Below, piece by piece: positions 42,662 to 52,449 of a stretch of 64,000 nucleotides of DNA. The notes under the pieces are model-generated. The model worked only from the letters and a program-made list of their open reading frames with translations, was not told the origin of the DNA and made no database searches. The stretch is from contig DATY01000031.1 in assembly GCA_002504905.1 (NCBI GenBank), positions 12,896-76,895 of the forward strand, given 5' to 3'. This stretch comes from Euryarchaeota archaeon UBA605. Lineage in GTDB: Archaea; Thermoplasmatota; Poseidoniia; Poseidoniales; Thalassarchaeaceae. Both the position numbers and the translations under genes were made by a program. Numbering within the stretch: the stretch's first letter is position 1; each line of letters begins with the position of its first letter.

Positions 42662-43345
42662 ATGGAGTTGAAAGACAAACCCTTAATCGCAATCTTATTG
42701 ATTGGATTTGTCCCATCTATTTCAGTAATATTTGGTATTAAAATTATTGAAGATGAATTTTATTCACAAATATTCTTTGGTTTGTGTAAAGCATGGATTT
42801 TCTTAGTACCAACTATTTGGTACCTAAGGCTTGAGAAAAACCCTATTTCAAAAAATACTCCTACAAAAGAGGGATTGAAAATGGGTCTAATATCTGGATT
42901 ATTAATGTCTTTGCTAATTATCATTACTTGGTTTTTATTTTATGAAACATTAGACATTTCAGGGATGGTAGAAGTTTTACAATCTAATGGCTTGGATAAT
43001 TTCAATCTATATTTTCTTGGTATGATTTATTGGATATTCATTAACAGCTTGCTTGAAGAATATGTTTTCAGATGGTTCATTACAGTAAAGTCTGTAGAAT
43101 TATTTGGCAGTAATAATACTGGAATAATTTTTTCTTCTGCAATGTTCACTCTACACCATGCAATTGCATTACACTTGTTTGGATTTTTCTGGTGGCAAAT
43201 AATTATCGCATCTTTTGGTCTTTTATCGGCTGCAGTAATTTGGTCATGGCTGTACATTAGATACCGTTCCATTTGGGTGTGCTGGCTTTCACATGCAATT
43301 TGTGATGTAGCCGTATTTGGCATTGGATACACAATTTTGTTCTAG
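42662..43345 (+). CDS. CPBP-family intramembrane metalloprotease
   Basis: 227 residues with about six TM segments. The catalytic pattern of the CPBP (Rce1/Abi) family is visible: EEYVFRW (EExxxR) near residue 125, LHHAIA with conserved His in the next helix, and LSHAICDVAVF in the last. Relatives cleave membrane-embedded or prenylated proteins, or act in bacteriocin self-protection. No partner is apparent. Confidence 0.88.
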   Translation: MELKDKPLIAILLIGFVPSISVIFGIKIIEDEFYSQIFFGLCKAWIFLVPTIWYLRLEKNPISKNTPTKEGLKMGLISGLLMSLLIIITWFLFYETLDISGMVEVLQSNGLDNFNLYFLGMIYWIFINSLLEEYVFRWFITVKSVELFGSNNTGIIFSSAMFTLHHAIALHLFGFFWWQIIIASFGLLSAAVIWSWLYIRYRSIWVCWLSHAICDVAVFGIGYTILF

Positions 43346-43462
43346 AAAATATATACATTGAATCATTTTTTGAAGACATCCACCCGTTTCATTCAATAAT
43401 CTGATTACGTTCGCTATGTTCAGCAACAATGAGCCTAGGCTCGATTTTGAAGATGTGGTAAT

Positions 43463-44623
43463 ATGAGGTTAGGAGTTTTGACAGAGCCAGACGGTGAAAA
43501 TAGAGTTGCTATTGTCCCTAATTCGATTAAAAAATTGAATAAAAAAGGTTTGAAAGTTTTCGTTGAGAAAGGTGCAGGTATAAAATCAAATTATTCTGAT
43601 TCTGACTATGTCAGTGCAGGGGCAAAAATTTGCTCAAGAGATGAAGTTCTTTCAAGTGAAATTATAATGTCAATCAGAATGCTAGAATCTTCAGAATTGA
43701 GGGAAGGAATGAACCTTGTTTGCGTAGCAGATCCATTCCGTCACCCAGATAAAATCAAGTCATGTATTGAATCGAATGTTACTCTTTTTTCTATGGATAT
43801 GATTCCTAGAAGACTTTCTCGAGCCCAATCAATGGATGTAAATTCAAGTCAGGATAACTTGGCCGGTTACAAGGCTGTTTTGTTAGGTGCATCCTATGTT
43901 CCTCGTGGAATTCCAATGATGACAACCTCTGCTGGAACAGTAAAACCTGCTAAGGTTGTGATAATGGGTAGCGGTGTAGCTGGACTCCAAGCAATCGCTA
44001 CTGCTAAGAGATTAGGTGCAATAGTTTATGCTTCTGATGTCAGGAAATCCGCAGCCGAGCAGATAGAATCTGTTGGTGGACGATTTATTGAGGTTGATGG
44101 TATGGATGACTTTGAGGATGAATCAGGTTACGCTAAACCTTTGACTCCGGATTTCATCAAGAAAGTAAATGACACAGTATGTGAGGTGGCCTCAGAATCT
44201 GATATTATTGTTACTACTGCAAGAATCTTCGGGCGTCCTGCTCCCATCACAATTCCTGCTTCAGCAGTTTCCAAATTCAAGTCAGGAACTGTTATTGTAG
44301 ACATGAATGCTGATGTTGGTGGAAATTGTGAATTAACTAGGCAGGGCGAAATATTTACTACTGAGAATGGTGTAATTATTGTAGGGACTTCGAATTTACC
44401 TGGAACACTAGCAAATACTGCGAGTATGTTGTTTTCAAACAATCTTACAACTTTTATCAGTTCTATAGTTGAAGATGGTGAACTAATAATTTCCGATGAT
44501 GATGACATACTGTTCGGTTCACCTGAGGAATCAGATTTCCATGTGCCAGGCATGGGTGGAGTTTTGATTTGTAAGGGTGGGGAATTAGATGCGAAACAAA
44601 CTCGATTAGGAGGTGTACTTTGA
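43463..44623 (+). CDS. pntAA: NAD(P) transhydrogenase subunit alpha, NAD-binding part
   Basis: 386 residues, domain I of the proton-translocating transhydrogenase, related to alanine dehydrogenase. It binds NAD(H): LTEPDGENRVAIVP at the start, SMDMIPRRLSRAQSMD, DNLAGYKAVLLGA, and the Rossmann loop VIMGSGVAGLQAIATAKRLGA. The complex passes hydride from NADH to NADP driven by the ion gradient, supplying NADPH for biosynthesis and for the DHFR in this window. The next gene overlaps by 4 bases, so pntAA, pntAB and pntB form one operon. Confidence 0.95.
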   Translation: MRLGVLTEPDGENRVAIVPNSIKKLNKKGLKVFVEKGAGIKSNYSDSDYVSAGAKICSRDEVLSSEIIMSIRMLESSELREGMNLVCVADPFRHPDKIKSCIESNVTLFSMDMIPRRLSRAQSMDVNSSQDNLAGYKAVLLGASYVPRGIPMMTTSAGTVKPAKVVIMGSGVAGLQAIATAKRLGAIVYASDVRKSAAEQIESVGGRFIEVDGMDDFEDESGYAKPLTPDFIKKVNDTVCEVASESDIIVTTARIFGRPAPITIPASAVSKFKSGTVIVDMNADVGGNCELTRQGEIFTTENGVIIVGTSNLPGTLANTASMLFSNNLTTFISSIVEDGELIISDDDDILFGSPEESDFHVPGMGGVLICKGGELDAKQTRLGGVL

Positions 44624-44937
44624 TGACTCCTGAACTATTAATTGGATCTATTACACTATTCGTTTTATCGATATTTCTTGGTTTTGAGTTGATCACTAAG
44701 GTTCCAGCAATGCTTCATACACCCTTGATGAGCGGTGCGAATGCAATTTCTGGAATTAGTGTAGTCGGTGCTCTAATTGGTGCTAATGTTGCTTATGATG
44801 GTGGAGAAACTCTTGTTTCTGGACTTTTAGCATTCCTAGCAATAGTATTAGCAATGATAAATGTAATTGGTGGTTTCGCTGTAACCAATAGAATGCTAAA
44901 TATGATAGCAGGAAAAAATAAGAGAAAGGAGGACTAA
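44620..44937 (+). CDS. pntAB: NAD(P) transhydrogenase subunit alpha, membrane part
   Basis: 105 residues with about three to four TM helices. It corresponds to the C-terminal membrane segment of the E. coli alpha subunit, encoded separately here as in some alphaproteobacteria. FLGFELITKVPAMLHTPLMSGANAISG is conserved in the family. It is coupled to pntAA by ATGA overlap and followed after 2 bases by pntB. Confidence 0.94.
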   Translation: MMTPELLIGSITLFVLSIFLGFELITKVPAMLHTPLMSGANAISGISVVGALIGANVAYDGGETLVSGLLAFLAIVLAMINVIGGFAVTNRMLNMIAGKNKRKED

Positions 44938-44939
44938 TT

Positions 44940-46364
44940 ATGATTTTTAGTGAATGGGTCTCAATCGGTTATCTAATCTCTGCATCATTATTCATTCTCG
45001 GTCTGAAAAAATTAGGTCATCCGAGAACTGCACCAGCAGGTAACCAATTAGGTGCAATGGGTATGTTGGTTGCAGTTTTAACTACTGTAGCAGATATGCA
45101 CATAGAAGGAGGGGCGAAATGGACTCTAATTATTTCGGGAATTTTAGTTGGTTCTGTAATTGGTTATATCATGGCAGTAAAAGTTGAAATGACAGGTATG
45201 CCTGAATTAGTGGCATTATTCAATGGTTTTGGAGGAGCAGCATCAGCATTGGTAGCACTATCTGAGTCATGGAAATATATTGAAAATGAAGATTTATTGT
45301 TACCCTCTGGATTAGAGTTAGAAGTTTTGATGGTTGCTGCTGGACTTTCTGCTTTGGTAGGTTGGATGACTCTTACCGGCTCGATTCTAGCTATGTTTAA
45401 ACTCAAGGGAGGTGTAGAAGTATTTGGCAAATGGTTCAAAACACCAACTTGGGGTCCATCATGGTTAAATTTTGTCAAAGTTTTATTGCTATTTTCAGTT
45501 CTAACATTAATTTATTTGAGTATCTCAGATCCACGAGACCAAGAGATTTTATTTGCAATTATAATTATCTCCAGTATTTTAGGTGTGATTATTGTTCTAC
45601 CAATTGGTGGAGCGGATATGCCAGTAGTTGTTTCTTTACTAAATTCTTTTTCTGGAATAGCAGCAGCATTTACAGGTTTCATCATCGGCAATAGTGTGCT
45701 GATTGTCGCAGGTTCATTAGTAGGTGCTTCAGGATTAATATTGACATTTATCATGTGTAAGGCGATGAACAGAACATTGCCAGATGTACTTTTCAAATCA
45801 TTTGGTGGGTCTGAAAAAGAAACACTAACTCGAACAAAAGTTGGTTCCGATGCAGAAGAAGTTGCAATGATGGTTGATGGAGCGCAAAAAGTGATAATTG
45901 TTCCTGGTTATGGAATGGCCGTCAGTCAATGTCAACACCAAGTTAAGGAATTTGCTGATATTCTACAAGAAAGATTCCAGACAGAAGTCAAGTATGCAAT
46001 ACATCCGGTTGCAGGTCGAATGCCAGGTCATATGAATGTCCTTCTTGCAGAGGCGAACGTTCCATATGATCAACTTATAGAAATGGAAGATATTAACCCA
46101 GAGTTTCCAGAGTGTGATATGGCAGTAGTCATTGGTGCAAATGATACTTGTAACCCTGCTGCTAGAAGTGGAGAGGGTCCTTTGGCAGGAATGCCAATTA
46201 TAGATGCTGACAAAGCAAGGACTGTCGTTATCATTAAGAGAAGTTTGTCTGTTGGATATGCGGGAGTAGATAATGACCTTTTCTACGAAGATAAAACTAT
46301 GATGCTATTCGGTGATGGGAAGAAGATGATGAATGAGTTAAACTCAGCAATTAAGGAGTTGTAA
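44940..46364 (+). CDS. pntB: NAD(P) transhydrogenase subunit beta
   Basis: 474 residues. The N-terminal half has about nine TM helices forming the proton channel (LGHPRTAPAGNQLGAMGM, FNGFGGAASALVAL). The C-terminal domain III binds NADP(H): VIIVPGYGMAVSQCQHQV, HPVAGRMPGHMNVLLAEA, VIGANDTCNPAA and KRSLSVGYAGVDNDLFY. It completes the pump with pntAA and pntAB. All key motifs are intact. Confidence 0.96.
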   Translation: MIFSEWVSIGYLISASLFILGLKKLGHPRTAPAGNQLGAMGMLVAVLTTVADMHIEGGAKWTLIISGILVGSVIGYIMAVKVEMTGMPELVALFNGFGGAASALVALSESWKYIENEDLLLPSGLELEVLMVAAGLSALVGWMTLTGSILAMFKLKGGVEVFGKWFKTPTWGPSWLNFVKVLLLFSVLTLIYLSISDPRDQEILFAIIIISSILGVIIVLPIGGADMPVVVSLLNSFSGIAAAFTGFIIGNSVLIVAGSLVGASGLILTFIMCKAMNRTLPDVLFKSFGGSEKETLTRTKVGSDAEEVAMMVDGAQKVIIVPGYGMAVSQCQHQVKEFADILQERFQTEVKYAIHPVAGRMPGHMNVLLAEANVPYDQLIEMEDINPEFPECDMAVVIGANDTCNPAARSGEGPLAGMPIIDADKARTVVIIKRSLSVGYAGVDNDLFYEDKTMMLFGDGKKMMNELNSAIKEL

Positions 46365-46438
46365 ACGATTAATTCAAAGGTCGTGGTAAAGCAACGGTTA
46401 TGTGGTAGTCAACACTCGAAATAACATAGGTGTACTGT

Positions 46439-47494
46439 ATGGCGTCCATCAACTCGAAAGCTCTAATCGTTCTTTTGATTATTGGCATGGCTGCAATCCC
46501 TGCTTTAGGAAATAGCGGCGGACCACCGTATCTCAATCAAGACGGCGATCCGACAGTCAAATATGGCTGTTCTTGCCATAATAATGGCGCGGTTTCAGAA
46601 AGAGCCGTTGTTATGATTACTAGCGTTCCAATAATGTATGAGTTGGGCGAAAGTTACGATTTTACAATCAAAGTCGCGGATTCATTAACACTATCTGGTG
46701 GCGATGGTAATTCAAAAGCCGGCTTCTTGTTATCTTCCGACTCAGTAGGTGAATTTTCCTGGAATGATGACCAAGATATTCGCATTGCTGCTGATACAGA
46801 AGCAGACATTTCACATAGTGATACAGATTCTGATGGAATCTGGACAGTTACTTGGACCGCACCTTCTAATGATAGTGGAACAGTAAATTTCTGGTTAGTT
46901 GGAAACTCAGTTGACGGTGGAGGAATACCTGATACTGAAGATTATTGGAATCTTCTTGCATTTTCTATTAGTCCACCTGGAACTATAGCTGAAGGTGAAG
47001 ATGATGCCACATTATCTACGAGGACAATTTCAGTTGGAGATTATGATTCTTTATTCCTTCTTGAAGAAACTGATGCTGAGAAAGAAGCCAAGAGACAGGA
47101 GGCGCTTTCAATGAAGATTTATGAACAAGGTAGTATGTTTTATTGGTTCAGTTTAACTGCACTAATTGTAGGGGCACTCGTACAAAGAGAAATACTAGAA
47201 AGAAAATATGATGAAGGCCCTGAGTATTTAGCAGCAGAATTGGCTTATCCACAGGCATTGAGGCAATTATTTTTCAGTTTAATATCATTTGCAATTGCAG
47301 TTAGATGGTTAGCAGAAGATGCAGTGCTAGAATTCCCTCCCAGAGCAATTCTGGATCCTGAAGCCCAAAATGTCACAGATCTTACTAGTTTCGTAATCGG
47401 ATTTACGTTCTTAGTTAGCGGGTGGTTCGCCTACTGTTTTTACCGTACAATTTTAGCTGCAAGGGCTAAACCTAAAGTTAAGGATTTACTTTGA
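46439..47494 (+). CDS. Secreted multi-TM protein with a CxCH motif (paralogue of 957-1769)
   Basis: About 351 residues from ATG 46439 (GTG 46430 is the alternative). A signal peptide (SKALIVLLIIGMAAIPALG) is followed near residue 40 by GCSCHNNG, the same CxCH spacing as the other copy. The beta domain (about 55-185) includes WTAPSNDSGTVNFWLVGN, nearly the same motif as its paralogue. Three TM helices follow at about 228-250, 275-295 and 315-340, against one in the paralogue. The Reeler/choice-of-anchor V-like architecture suggests a surface or redox role. TatC starts 1 base after its stop. Confidence 0.8.
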   Translation: MASINSKALIVLLIIGMAAIPALGNSGGPPYLNQDGDPTVKYGCSCHNNGAVSERAVVMITSVPIMYELGESYDFTIKVADSLTLSGGDGNSKAGFLLSSDSVGEFSWNDDQDIRIAADTEADISHSDTDSDGIWTVTWTAPSNDSGTVNFWLVGNSVDGGGIPDTEDYWNLLAFSISPPGTIAEGEDDATLSTRTISVGDYDSLFLLEETDAEKEAKRQEALSMKIYEQGSMFYWFSLTALIVGALVQREILERKYDEGPEYLAAELAYPQALRQLFFSLISFAIAVRWLAEDAVLEFPPRAILDPEAQNVTDLTSFVIGFTFLVSGWFAYCFYRTILAARAKPKVKDLL

Positions 47495-47495
47495 A

Positions 47496-48230
47496 ATGCA
47501 ATCTTATTTGGATAAAAGAATGACATTCTCAGAACATTTTTCTGAGTTATATAAAATAATCAGGTTAAGTGCCTTAGGAGTAGCAATTATTTCTTTTTTT
47601 CTTTCATTTTATATTGATGATTTAATGAGTAATTGGTTGAATAGTCTTTCACTAGATCAAGACAATTTTTTATTTTCTGTATATAGTCCATATGATTGGA
47701 TTGATACTAAATGGGCCTTATTACTTATTTTTTCTGTTGGATTAATATTACCTTATACTACTTTTAAGATAAGAATTTTTGCTTTACCAGGATTACATGA
47801 TGAAGAAAAAAAATGGTTTTCTTTCACTATATTATTTAGTGGAATTATTATTCCAGTATTATTATACGTGGTTTGGTTTATAGCAATTCCATTTCTCATT
47901 AATTATTTCGATCAAATTGGCATGGTTCATGGTGGAGAAGAAATAGTGTCTGCTAGGTATGATGCTGTTTCAATAATTAGCTTAGGAATTGGTTTTTCAT
48001 GGATTTTAGTAATTGGTGTTCTAACTACATTAATTCTTTCATTATCCAGATTTTTTGGTATGGTTGTAGATAATGAGTCAAGAATTAGGATCCGTATTCT
48101 ATTAATTTCTTTTTCTCTAATTTTATTGTCACTTCCAAAAACCTATGATGGTTTAAGAATAATTATATCTTTGTTGACAGTTTTCTTCGCCGATTCCATT
48201 TCTCGACTAACACCAATTTTTGAAAAATAA
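47496..48230 (+). CDS. tatC: TatC-like twin-arginine translocase subunit
   Basis: 244 residues with about six TM helices. The N-terminus FSEHFSELYKIIRLSAL resembles the HxxELRxR opening of TatC. FALPGLHDEEKKWFSFTIL matches the conserved PGLxxxEkk segment after TM2. The rest is hydrophobic with TatC spacing. It is divergent, but length and layout agree. TatC recognises twin-arginine signals such as that of the Rieske-like protein at 1-508. It directly follows a CxCH secreted protein. Confidence 0.8.
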   Translation: MQSYLDKRMTFSEHFSELYKIIRLSALGVAIISFFLSFYIDDLMSNWLNSLSLDQDNFLFSVYSPYDWIDTKWALLLIFSVGLILPYTTFKIRIFALPGLHDEEKKWFSFTILFSGIIIPVLLYVVWFIAIPFLINYFDQIGMVHGGEEIVSARYDAVSIISLGIGFSWILVIGVLTTLILSLSRFFGMVVDNESRIRIRILLISFSLILLSLPKTYDGLRIIISLLTVFFADSISRLTPIFEK

Positions 48231-48279
48231 TCGAACAACGTTACATCGTATTCAAATCATAGTTAGTTTAGGGACATAT

Positions 48280-50268
48280 ATGAATAAGACGCGAGCAATT
48301 CTAGCACTCGCGATTGTTTCACTAGGCTTGATAGCAAATATTTATTCTGAAATTATTGAAGATTGGTTAGATAATAATATTCAAACTAATAATAATCATA
48401 ATGATGAAATCTTAATTGGAATACAAGAAAATGAAAATTGGCTTGTAATTCCAGTAACTTTTGAAGGAGACATTTTCGATTCAGATAGGGCTGAAATTAT
48501 TCTTGATAAAGAGAGTCTAGCCAGTGATTACATCACTCAAATTAGTGCTGGACTAAGCACTCTTAATACTACGATTTTGGATGATATTTGGATTTCTAAC
48601 TATAATATCGGTTTTTGGGGTGAAGATGGAGACGGTGGTAGGGACTCTGGTTCAGATGGTGCTGGAGTAGATGATTTAGTAGAATCTGCTGTTAAAGATT
48701 CACTTTCAGGTATGGATTTATCTCCATGGGATTTCGACAATAATGGAATAGTGGATAGATTATTGATTTTACATTCTGCTAACCCGCAGGAAATTGGCGG
48801 TGGATCTAGTTCGATTTGGAGCCATATGTCTGGCCTGGATGACCCTATTATTATCAATGAATGGTCGATCAATCATTACACAATCGCTTCAACTAAATCA
48901 GGCGTTGGTACTGTTGTTCATGAAATGTTACATCAAATGGGTGCATATGACTTGTATGATGTACACAGTACTCTTCCAACAAGTAATTGGAATGGAATTG
49001 GTGAATGGGGAATTATGGCTAGTGGAAATTGGAATGACAATGGCAATTCTCCAGCTTTACCTTCTTCCTCAACATTAGAGTTAATAGGAATAAATAGGGG
49101 TATAAATGTAGATCCCAATATCGGCGGTAATTTCACTCTGAGTCCCATTTCTAATGGAGGAAACTATCTTTCTATCGAGACTGGACCCGGTGAATCTATA
49201 AAAATTACAAATAGAGGTGATTTCGGTTTTGATTCTTTTTTGCCTGGACACGGAATATTAGTTGAGTATCAAGATACCAATAATGGTGATACTGATAGCA
49301 ACTTAGTTAACACTGATTCAAAAAATGCGTGGCTAAAAATAATTGAAGCAGATGGTGATGATGCTCTAATAAGAAATAAAGATTCAGGAAGTCCTGGAGA
49401 TGTTTTTACTGATGGTAACTTCGGTAATATTAATTCCTCAGATGGTATGTTAATTTATGACAACAGAGGTCGTTTAGTTAGTTGGTTTGCATCTGTAGAA
49501 TTTATTGAAGGAGGAGATTATTTAATTTCTATTTCTCCAGTTATTGAAACTAATATATTCGATGTTTTAACTCCTAGGCAGCCAGTGGAGTTGCTTTATG
49601 GAGAATCTATTTTTGTTGAAGTCAATAACGCTATTGACTGTGATTTTATAATCAATATCAGTACAAATGGAAATAGTATTATTCAAACCGTGGAATTATC
49701 ATCAGGGACCTCTATGGTACCAATAATGACAATCAGTGGAGAATCTATGTCTTCTGGTAATGTCATTGGCACATTGGGTTGTGGTCATAATTTAAGAGAA
49801 ATAGATCTAAAATGGCATAATGTTGGAAATCGAATTATCTCAGATGATTTTTTGTTATTAGTTGATTCCGATGAAGAAAAAACATACTCTCTAAAACTTG
49901 ATCTCGAAGGTGAAAATTCAAGATTCTATAATTTGGAAATACAGGGTGCTGCATCAAGAGTGGCCAGTTTAGAATCCAGCAGTTATATCAGCCCTGGAGA
50001 TGATATAGAGATTCATGTCAATCCTGAGGGATTGCTTATTCCTGGAATGATAGCCAGAGGAGAGATAGTTTTTGTTGATAATTTTGGGATTGAGTCAAGG
50101 GTCCCTTTGATACTGGAGGCGGAATCGACCTTCAATAGTAACTCATTATTATCATGGTTTTCGGAACCCGGGAATGGATTATTTATGATTAGTATTTTAC
50201 TGGCTTTATCAATATTCACAGGTGGTTCTAGTACTAGTAAAAATGTGTTTCAAGATGAATCTGAATAA
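48280..50268 (+). CDS. Secreted M6-family metalloprotease, membrane anchored
   Basis: About 662 residues from ATG 48280 (MNKTRAILALAIVSL begins a signal peptide or anchor). The zinc site VVHEMLHQMGAYDLYD (HExxHxxGxxDxYD, about residues 211-226) is the signature of M6/immune inhibitor A-like peptidases. The propeptide-like region is short. Beta-rich C-terminal domains include SSGNVIGTLGCGH and a final TM helix (about 630-650, GLFMISILLALSIFTGG). It probably degrades proteins at the cell surface, in line with a protein-feeding lifestyle. Nothing is truncated. Confidence 0.9.
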   Translation: MNKTRAILALAIVSLGLIANIYSEIIEDWLDNNIQTNNNHNDEILIGIQENENWLVIPVTFEGDIFDSDRAEIILDKESLASDYITQISAGLSTLNTTILDDIWISNYNIGFWGEDGDGGRDSGSDGAGVDDLVESAVKDSLSGMDLSPWDFDNNGIVDRLLILHSANPQEIGGGSSSIWSHMSGLDDPIIINEWSINHYTIASTKSGVGTVVHEMLHQMGAYDLYDVHSTLPTSNWNGIGEWGIMASGNWNDNGNSPALPSSSTLELIGINRGINVDPNIGGNFTLSPISNGGNYLSIETGPGESIKITNRGDFGFDSFLPGHGILVEYQDTNNGDTDSNLVNTDSKNAWLKIIEADGDDALIRNKDSGSPGDVFTDGNFGNINSSDGMLIYDNRGRLVSWFASVEFIEGGDYLISISPVIETNIFDVLTPRQPVELLYGESIFVEVNNAIDCDFIINISTNGNSIIQTVELSSGTSMVPIMTISGESMSSGNVIGTLGCGHNLREIDLKWHNVGNRIISDDFLLLVDSDEEKTYSLKLDLEGENSRFYNLEIQGAASRVASLESSSYISPGDDIEIHVNPEGLLIPGMIARGEIVFVDNFGIESRVPLILEAESTFNSNSLLSWFSEPGNGLFMISILLALSIFTGGSSTSKNVFQDESE

Positions 50269-50272
50269 AATT

Positions 50273-51283
50273 TTATTTTTTAACAGGATTTGTCCATCTT
50301 GAATTTGTTGGAGGCCGAATTATTCCAAGATAGCTCCATAATTTTTTATTTTTCAAAGGTAGTAGCCAAATTTTATTTACTCCTGATGCTAATCTTGATG
50401 CTAAACAAGCACTCTCCCAAGTCATGATATTTTTTGAAGGATCTACAACTAGCCATGGGGCATGATCTGTACCAATTTTCTTGTCATAACATCTCCATTC
50501 TGTACCATATTTGAACCCAGGCCTTGGGTGTAAACCTCTTTCTAATAAATCAGCGAATACCTCTGTAATCTCTGAATAATCTTCCTTATCCTTAAACAGA
50601 TACTCTTCTGTCACCTCATCAATTATTCTGCCATTTTGATAATCAATGCCAAGTTGTTCTGATGGCCATTTATCAAATCCGAAATATAAGGTCCCTCGAT
50701 CAATCTTTATATTTTCAAGTTTTGAGATAAATATTTTCTCCTCCTCATTCGGAGGTAATAATTCTCCCATTGGATTTTCAGATGTGATGTTATAAGTTAC
50801 CACCGCTTGCTCATTATCAACAATTAATACTTCTGCAATCCTATTCCTAGAACCTACATCAATTGCCCATATCAATAATTCATTCATCTCAATATACTCT
50901 GATGAATGGAACCAAATTACTTCTGACTCTGGTTTATCATCTCTTGGATGATTATTAGAATTCCATCTAAGGCCCCATGTTTTTTCATTGAAAATAAAAT
51001 CCTGATTCTTTTGAAGATTTTCAGTTAAAATAATTTTGTTCCCTGGAACTCTTAATGCTTCTAGAATTATAGCTTCATTGATCAAATCTGGATTCTTTTC
51101 AGATTCTTTTTCCAACCAATTCTCACTAGGCCAGTCCAAGTGTCTGTGATTGCAACAAAAGATTACTTCTGCCGGGCTCAATAAAAGGTCATTATTGTTG
51201 ATTCTACGCCCTATAGCAGATTTATTCCATAATCTTTCTTTAGCGGAACCCGAATAAATCCAACAGTCTTCGTACGGTTCCAT
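50273..51283 (-). CDS. endA: tRNA-splicing endonuclease (fused, double-domain type)
   Basis: 336 residues, about twice the single-domain EndA. The C-terminal domain has the catalytic set: YGTEWRCYD (Tyr), DHAPWLVV (His) and ASGVNKIWLLPL (Lys). The N-terminal half repeats the fold without the triad, with ILEALRVPGNKIILTE corresponding to the degenerate catalytic strand. This matches the alpha2-type homodimer known in some euryarchaea. It cuts bulge-helix-bulge introns from tRNA and rRNA precursors. The C-terminus ends in PPTNSRWTNPVKK. Confidence 0.9.
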   Translation of the reverse strand: MEPYEDCWIYSGSAKERLWNKSAIGRRINNNDLLLSPAEVIFCCNHRHLDWPSENWLEKESEKNPDLINEAIILEALRVPGNKIILTENLQKNQDFIFNEKTWGLRWNSNNHPRDDKPESEVIWFHSSEYIEMNELLIWAIDVGSRNRIAEVLIVDNEQAVVTYNITSENPMGELLPPNEEEKIFISKLENIKIDRGTLYFGFDKWPSEQLGIDYQNGRIIDEVTEEYLFKDKEDYSEITEVFADLLERGLHPRPGFKYGTEWRCYDKKIGTDHAPWLVVDPSKNIMTWESACLASRLASGVNKIWLLPLKNKKLWSYLGIIRPPTNSRWTNPVKK

Positions 51284-51363
51284 ATATCTACGAGGGGCTT
51301 CTTGTTTTCATGTCGACGGTTGCAAAATATCATTCATGTGATTATCCTCCGAGATGTGATAAC

Positions 51364-52416
51364 ATGAGTAAGGGGCCGACTGAAAGGAAAAAAATATTGA
51401 AAGATTTGAGAAATCTACTGAATGAAATCGAATCTTCCAAAGTCACCCTAATAGGAGATATAATGCTAGATAGATACCATCATGGTTATTCTGATAGGCT
51501 AATTTCTACAGCTCCCGCACCAGTGCTTAAAATTCTACGTTCTGAGGAATCACCAGGTGCTGCTGCTCATATCGCTAGAGGTCTATGCTCCCTGGGGCTT
51601 GATGTATCTGTATTCTCTTCTGTTGGAGATGATAGAGAGGGTGAATTCATTAAAACTCAGTTTCTTTCTGATGGAATTCCTATAGATGGAATTGAAACAA
51701 TCGAAAATCGTCAAACTTTAACAAAAATTAGATTTTTTGGAAGTCGTCAAAGTCTTCTTGAGAAATCTCAGATTTTACTTCAAGCAGATAGAGAACCTTT
51801 AGATGAATTGGACATAGAAGTTAGTAATAGATTAGTTGAAATGACACTTAAATCAATTCCAGACAGTTGTGCATTGGTTATTTCAGATTATGATAAAGGA
51901 GTACTAACAGACGTGGGCGCTCAAAAACTTATTCAATGCGCAAAAACTCATTCAATTCCATCTATTGTTGATCCTAAATTAACAGGTCTTGAAAGGAGTC
52001 GCGGTGCAACAGTAGTTCTTTTTGAGATAAGAGGTCTAGATTTACTTAGAAGACGATTAATGCTTGAAACTGCAGAAGAAACTGCTTCTAGTCTGATAAA
52101 GAAGTATAATTGGGAATCAATGATAGTACTGGGAGGAATTGATGGAGTTACTCTTTATGAAGCAGATGGGAGCATAGAATTTATTCCATGTTCTGCCCCC
52201 TCACCTTCTCAGCAAATAGGGTTACATGATGCAGCTGCAACCGCTCTCGCTGCTGCACTTGGTAATAAATTCCCAATGAGTTCTGCCGTAGTACTAGCAG
52301 CAGCAGCCTGTGAATGCGTACTTTCGGCTCAAGCGAGTCATGATTTTATCAATCGTAGAACTCTTGGTTTATGGTTAGATGAACTATTGTGGCAATTGCA
52401 GATATCTGATAGATGA
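51364..52416 (+). CDS. PfkB-family kinase resembling the HldE/RfaE kinase domain
   Basis: About 350 residues from ATG 51364; an in-frame ATG at 51310 would add 18 Cys-containing residues. HldE-like segments are LIGDIMLDRYHHGYSDRLI, PGAAAHIARGLCSLGLDV, KIRFFGSRQSLLEK, SDYDKGVLTD and VDPKLTG. HldE phosphorylates heptose-7-phosphate in bacterial LPS synthesis. The PfkB anion hole GAGD is replaced by GLHD near residue 286, keeping the catalytic Asp only. The substrate is therefore doubtful; possibly a surface glycan precursor. No nucleotidyltransferase domain is attached. Confidence 0.85.
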   Translation: MSKGPTERKKILKDLRNLLNEIESSKVTLIGDIMLDRYHHGYSDRLISTAPAPVLKILRSEESPGAAAHIARGLCSLGLDVSVFSSVGDDREGEFIKTQFLSDGIPIDGIETIENRQTLTKIRFFGSRQSLLEKSQILLQADREPLDELDIEVSNRLVEMTLKSIPDSCALVISDYDKGVLTDVGAQKLIQCAKTHSIPSIVDPKLTGLERSRGATVVLFEIRGLDLLRRRLMLETAEETASSLIKKYNWESMIVLGGIDGVTLYEADGSIEFIPCSAPSPSQQIGLHDAAATALAAALGNKFPMSSAVVLAAAACECVLSAQASHDFINRRTLGLWLDELLWQLQISDR

Positions 52417-52449
52417 TTCGAACATTAAAGGATTGGATTCAATACTATA

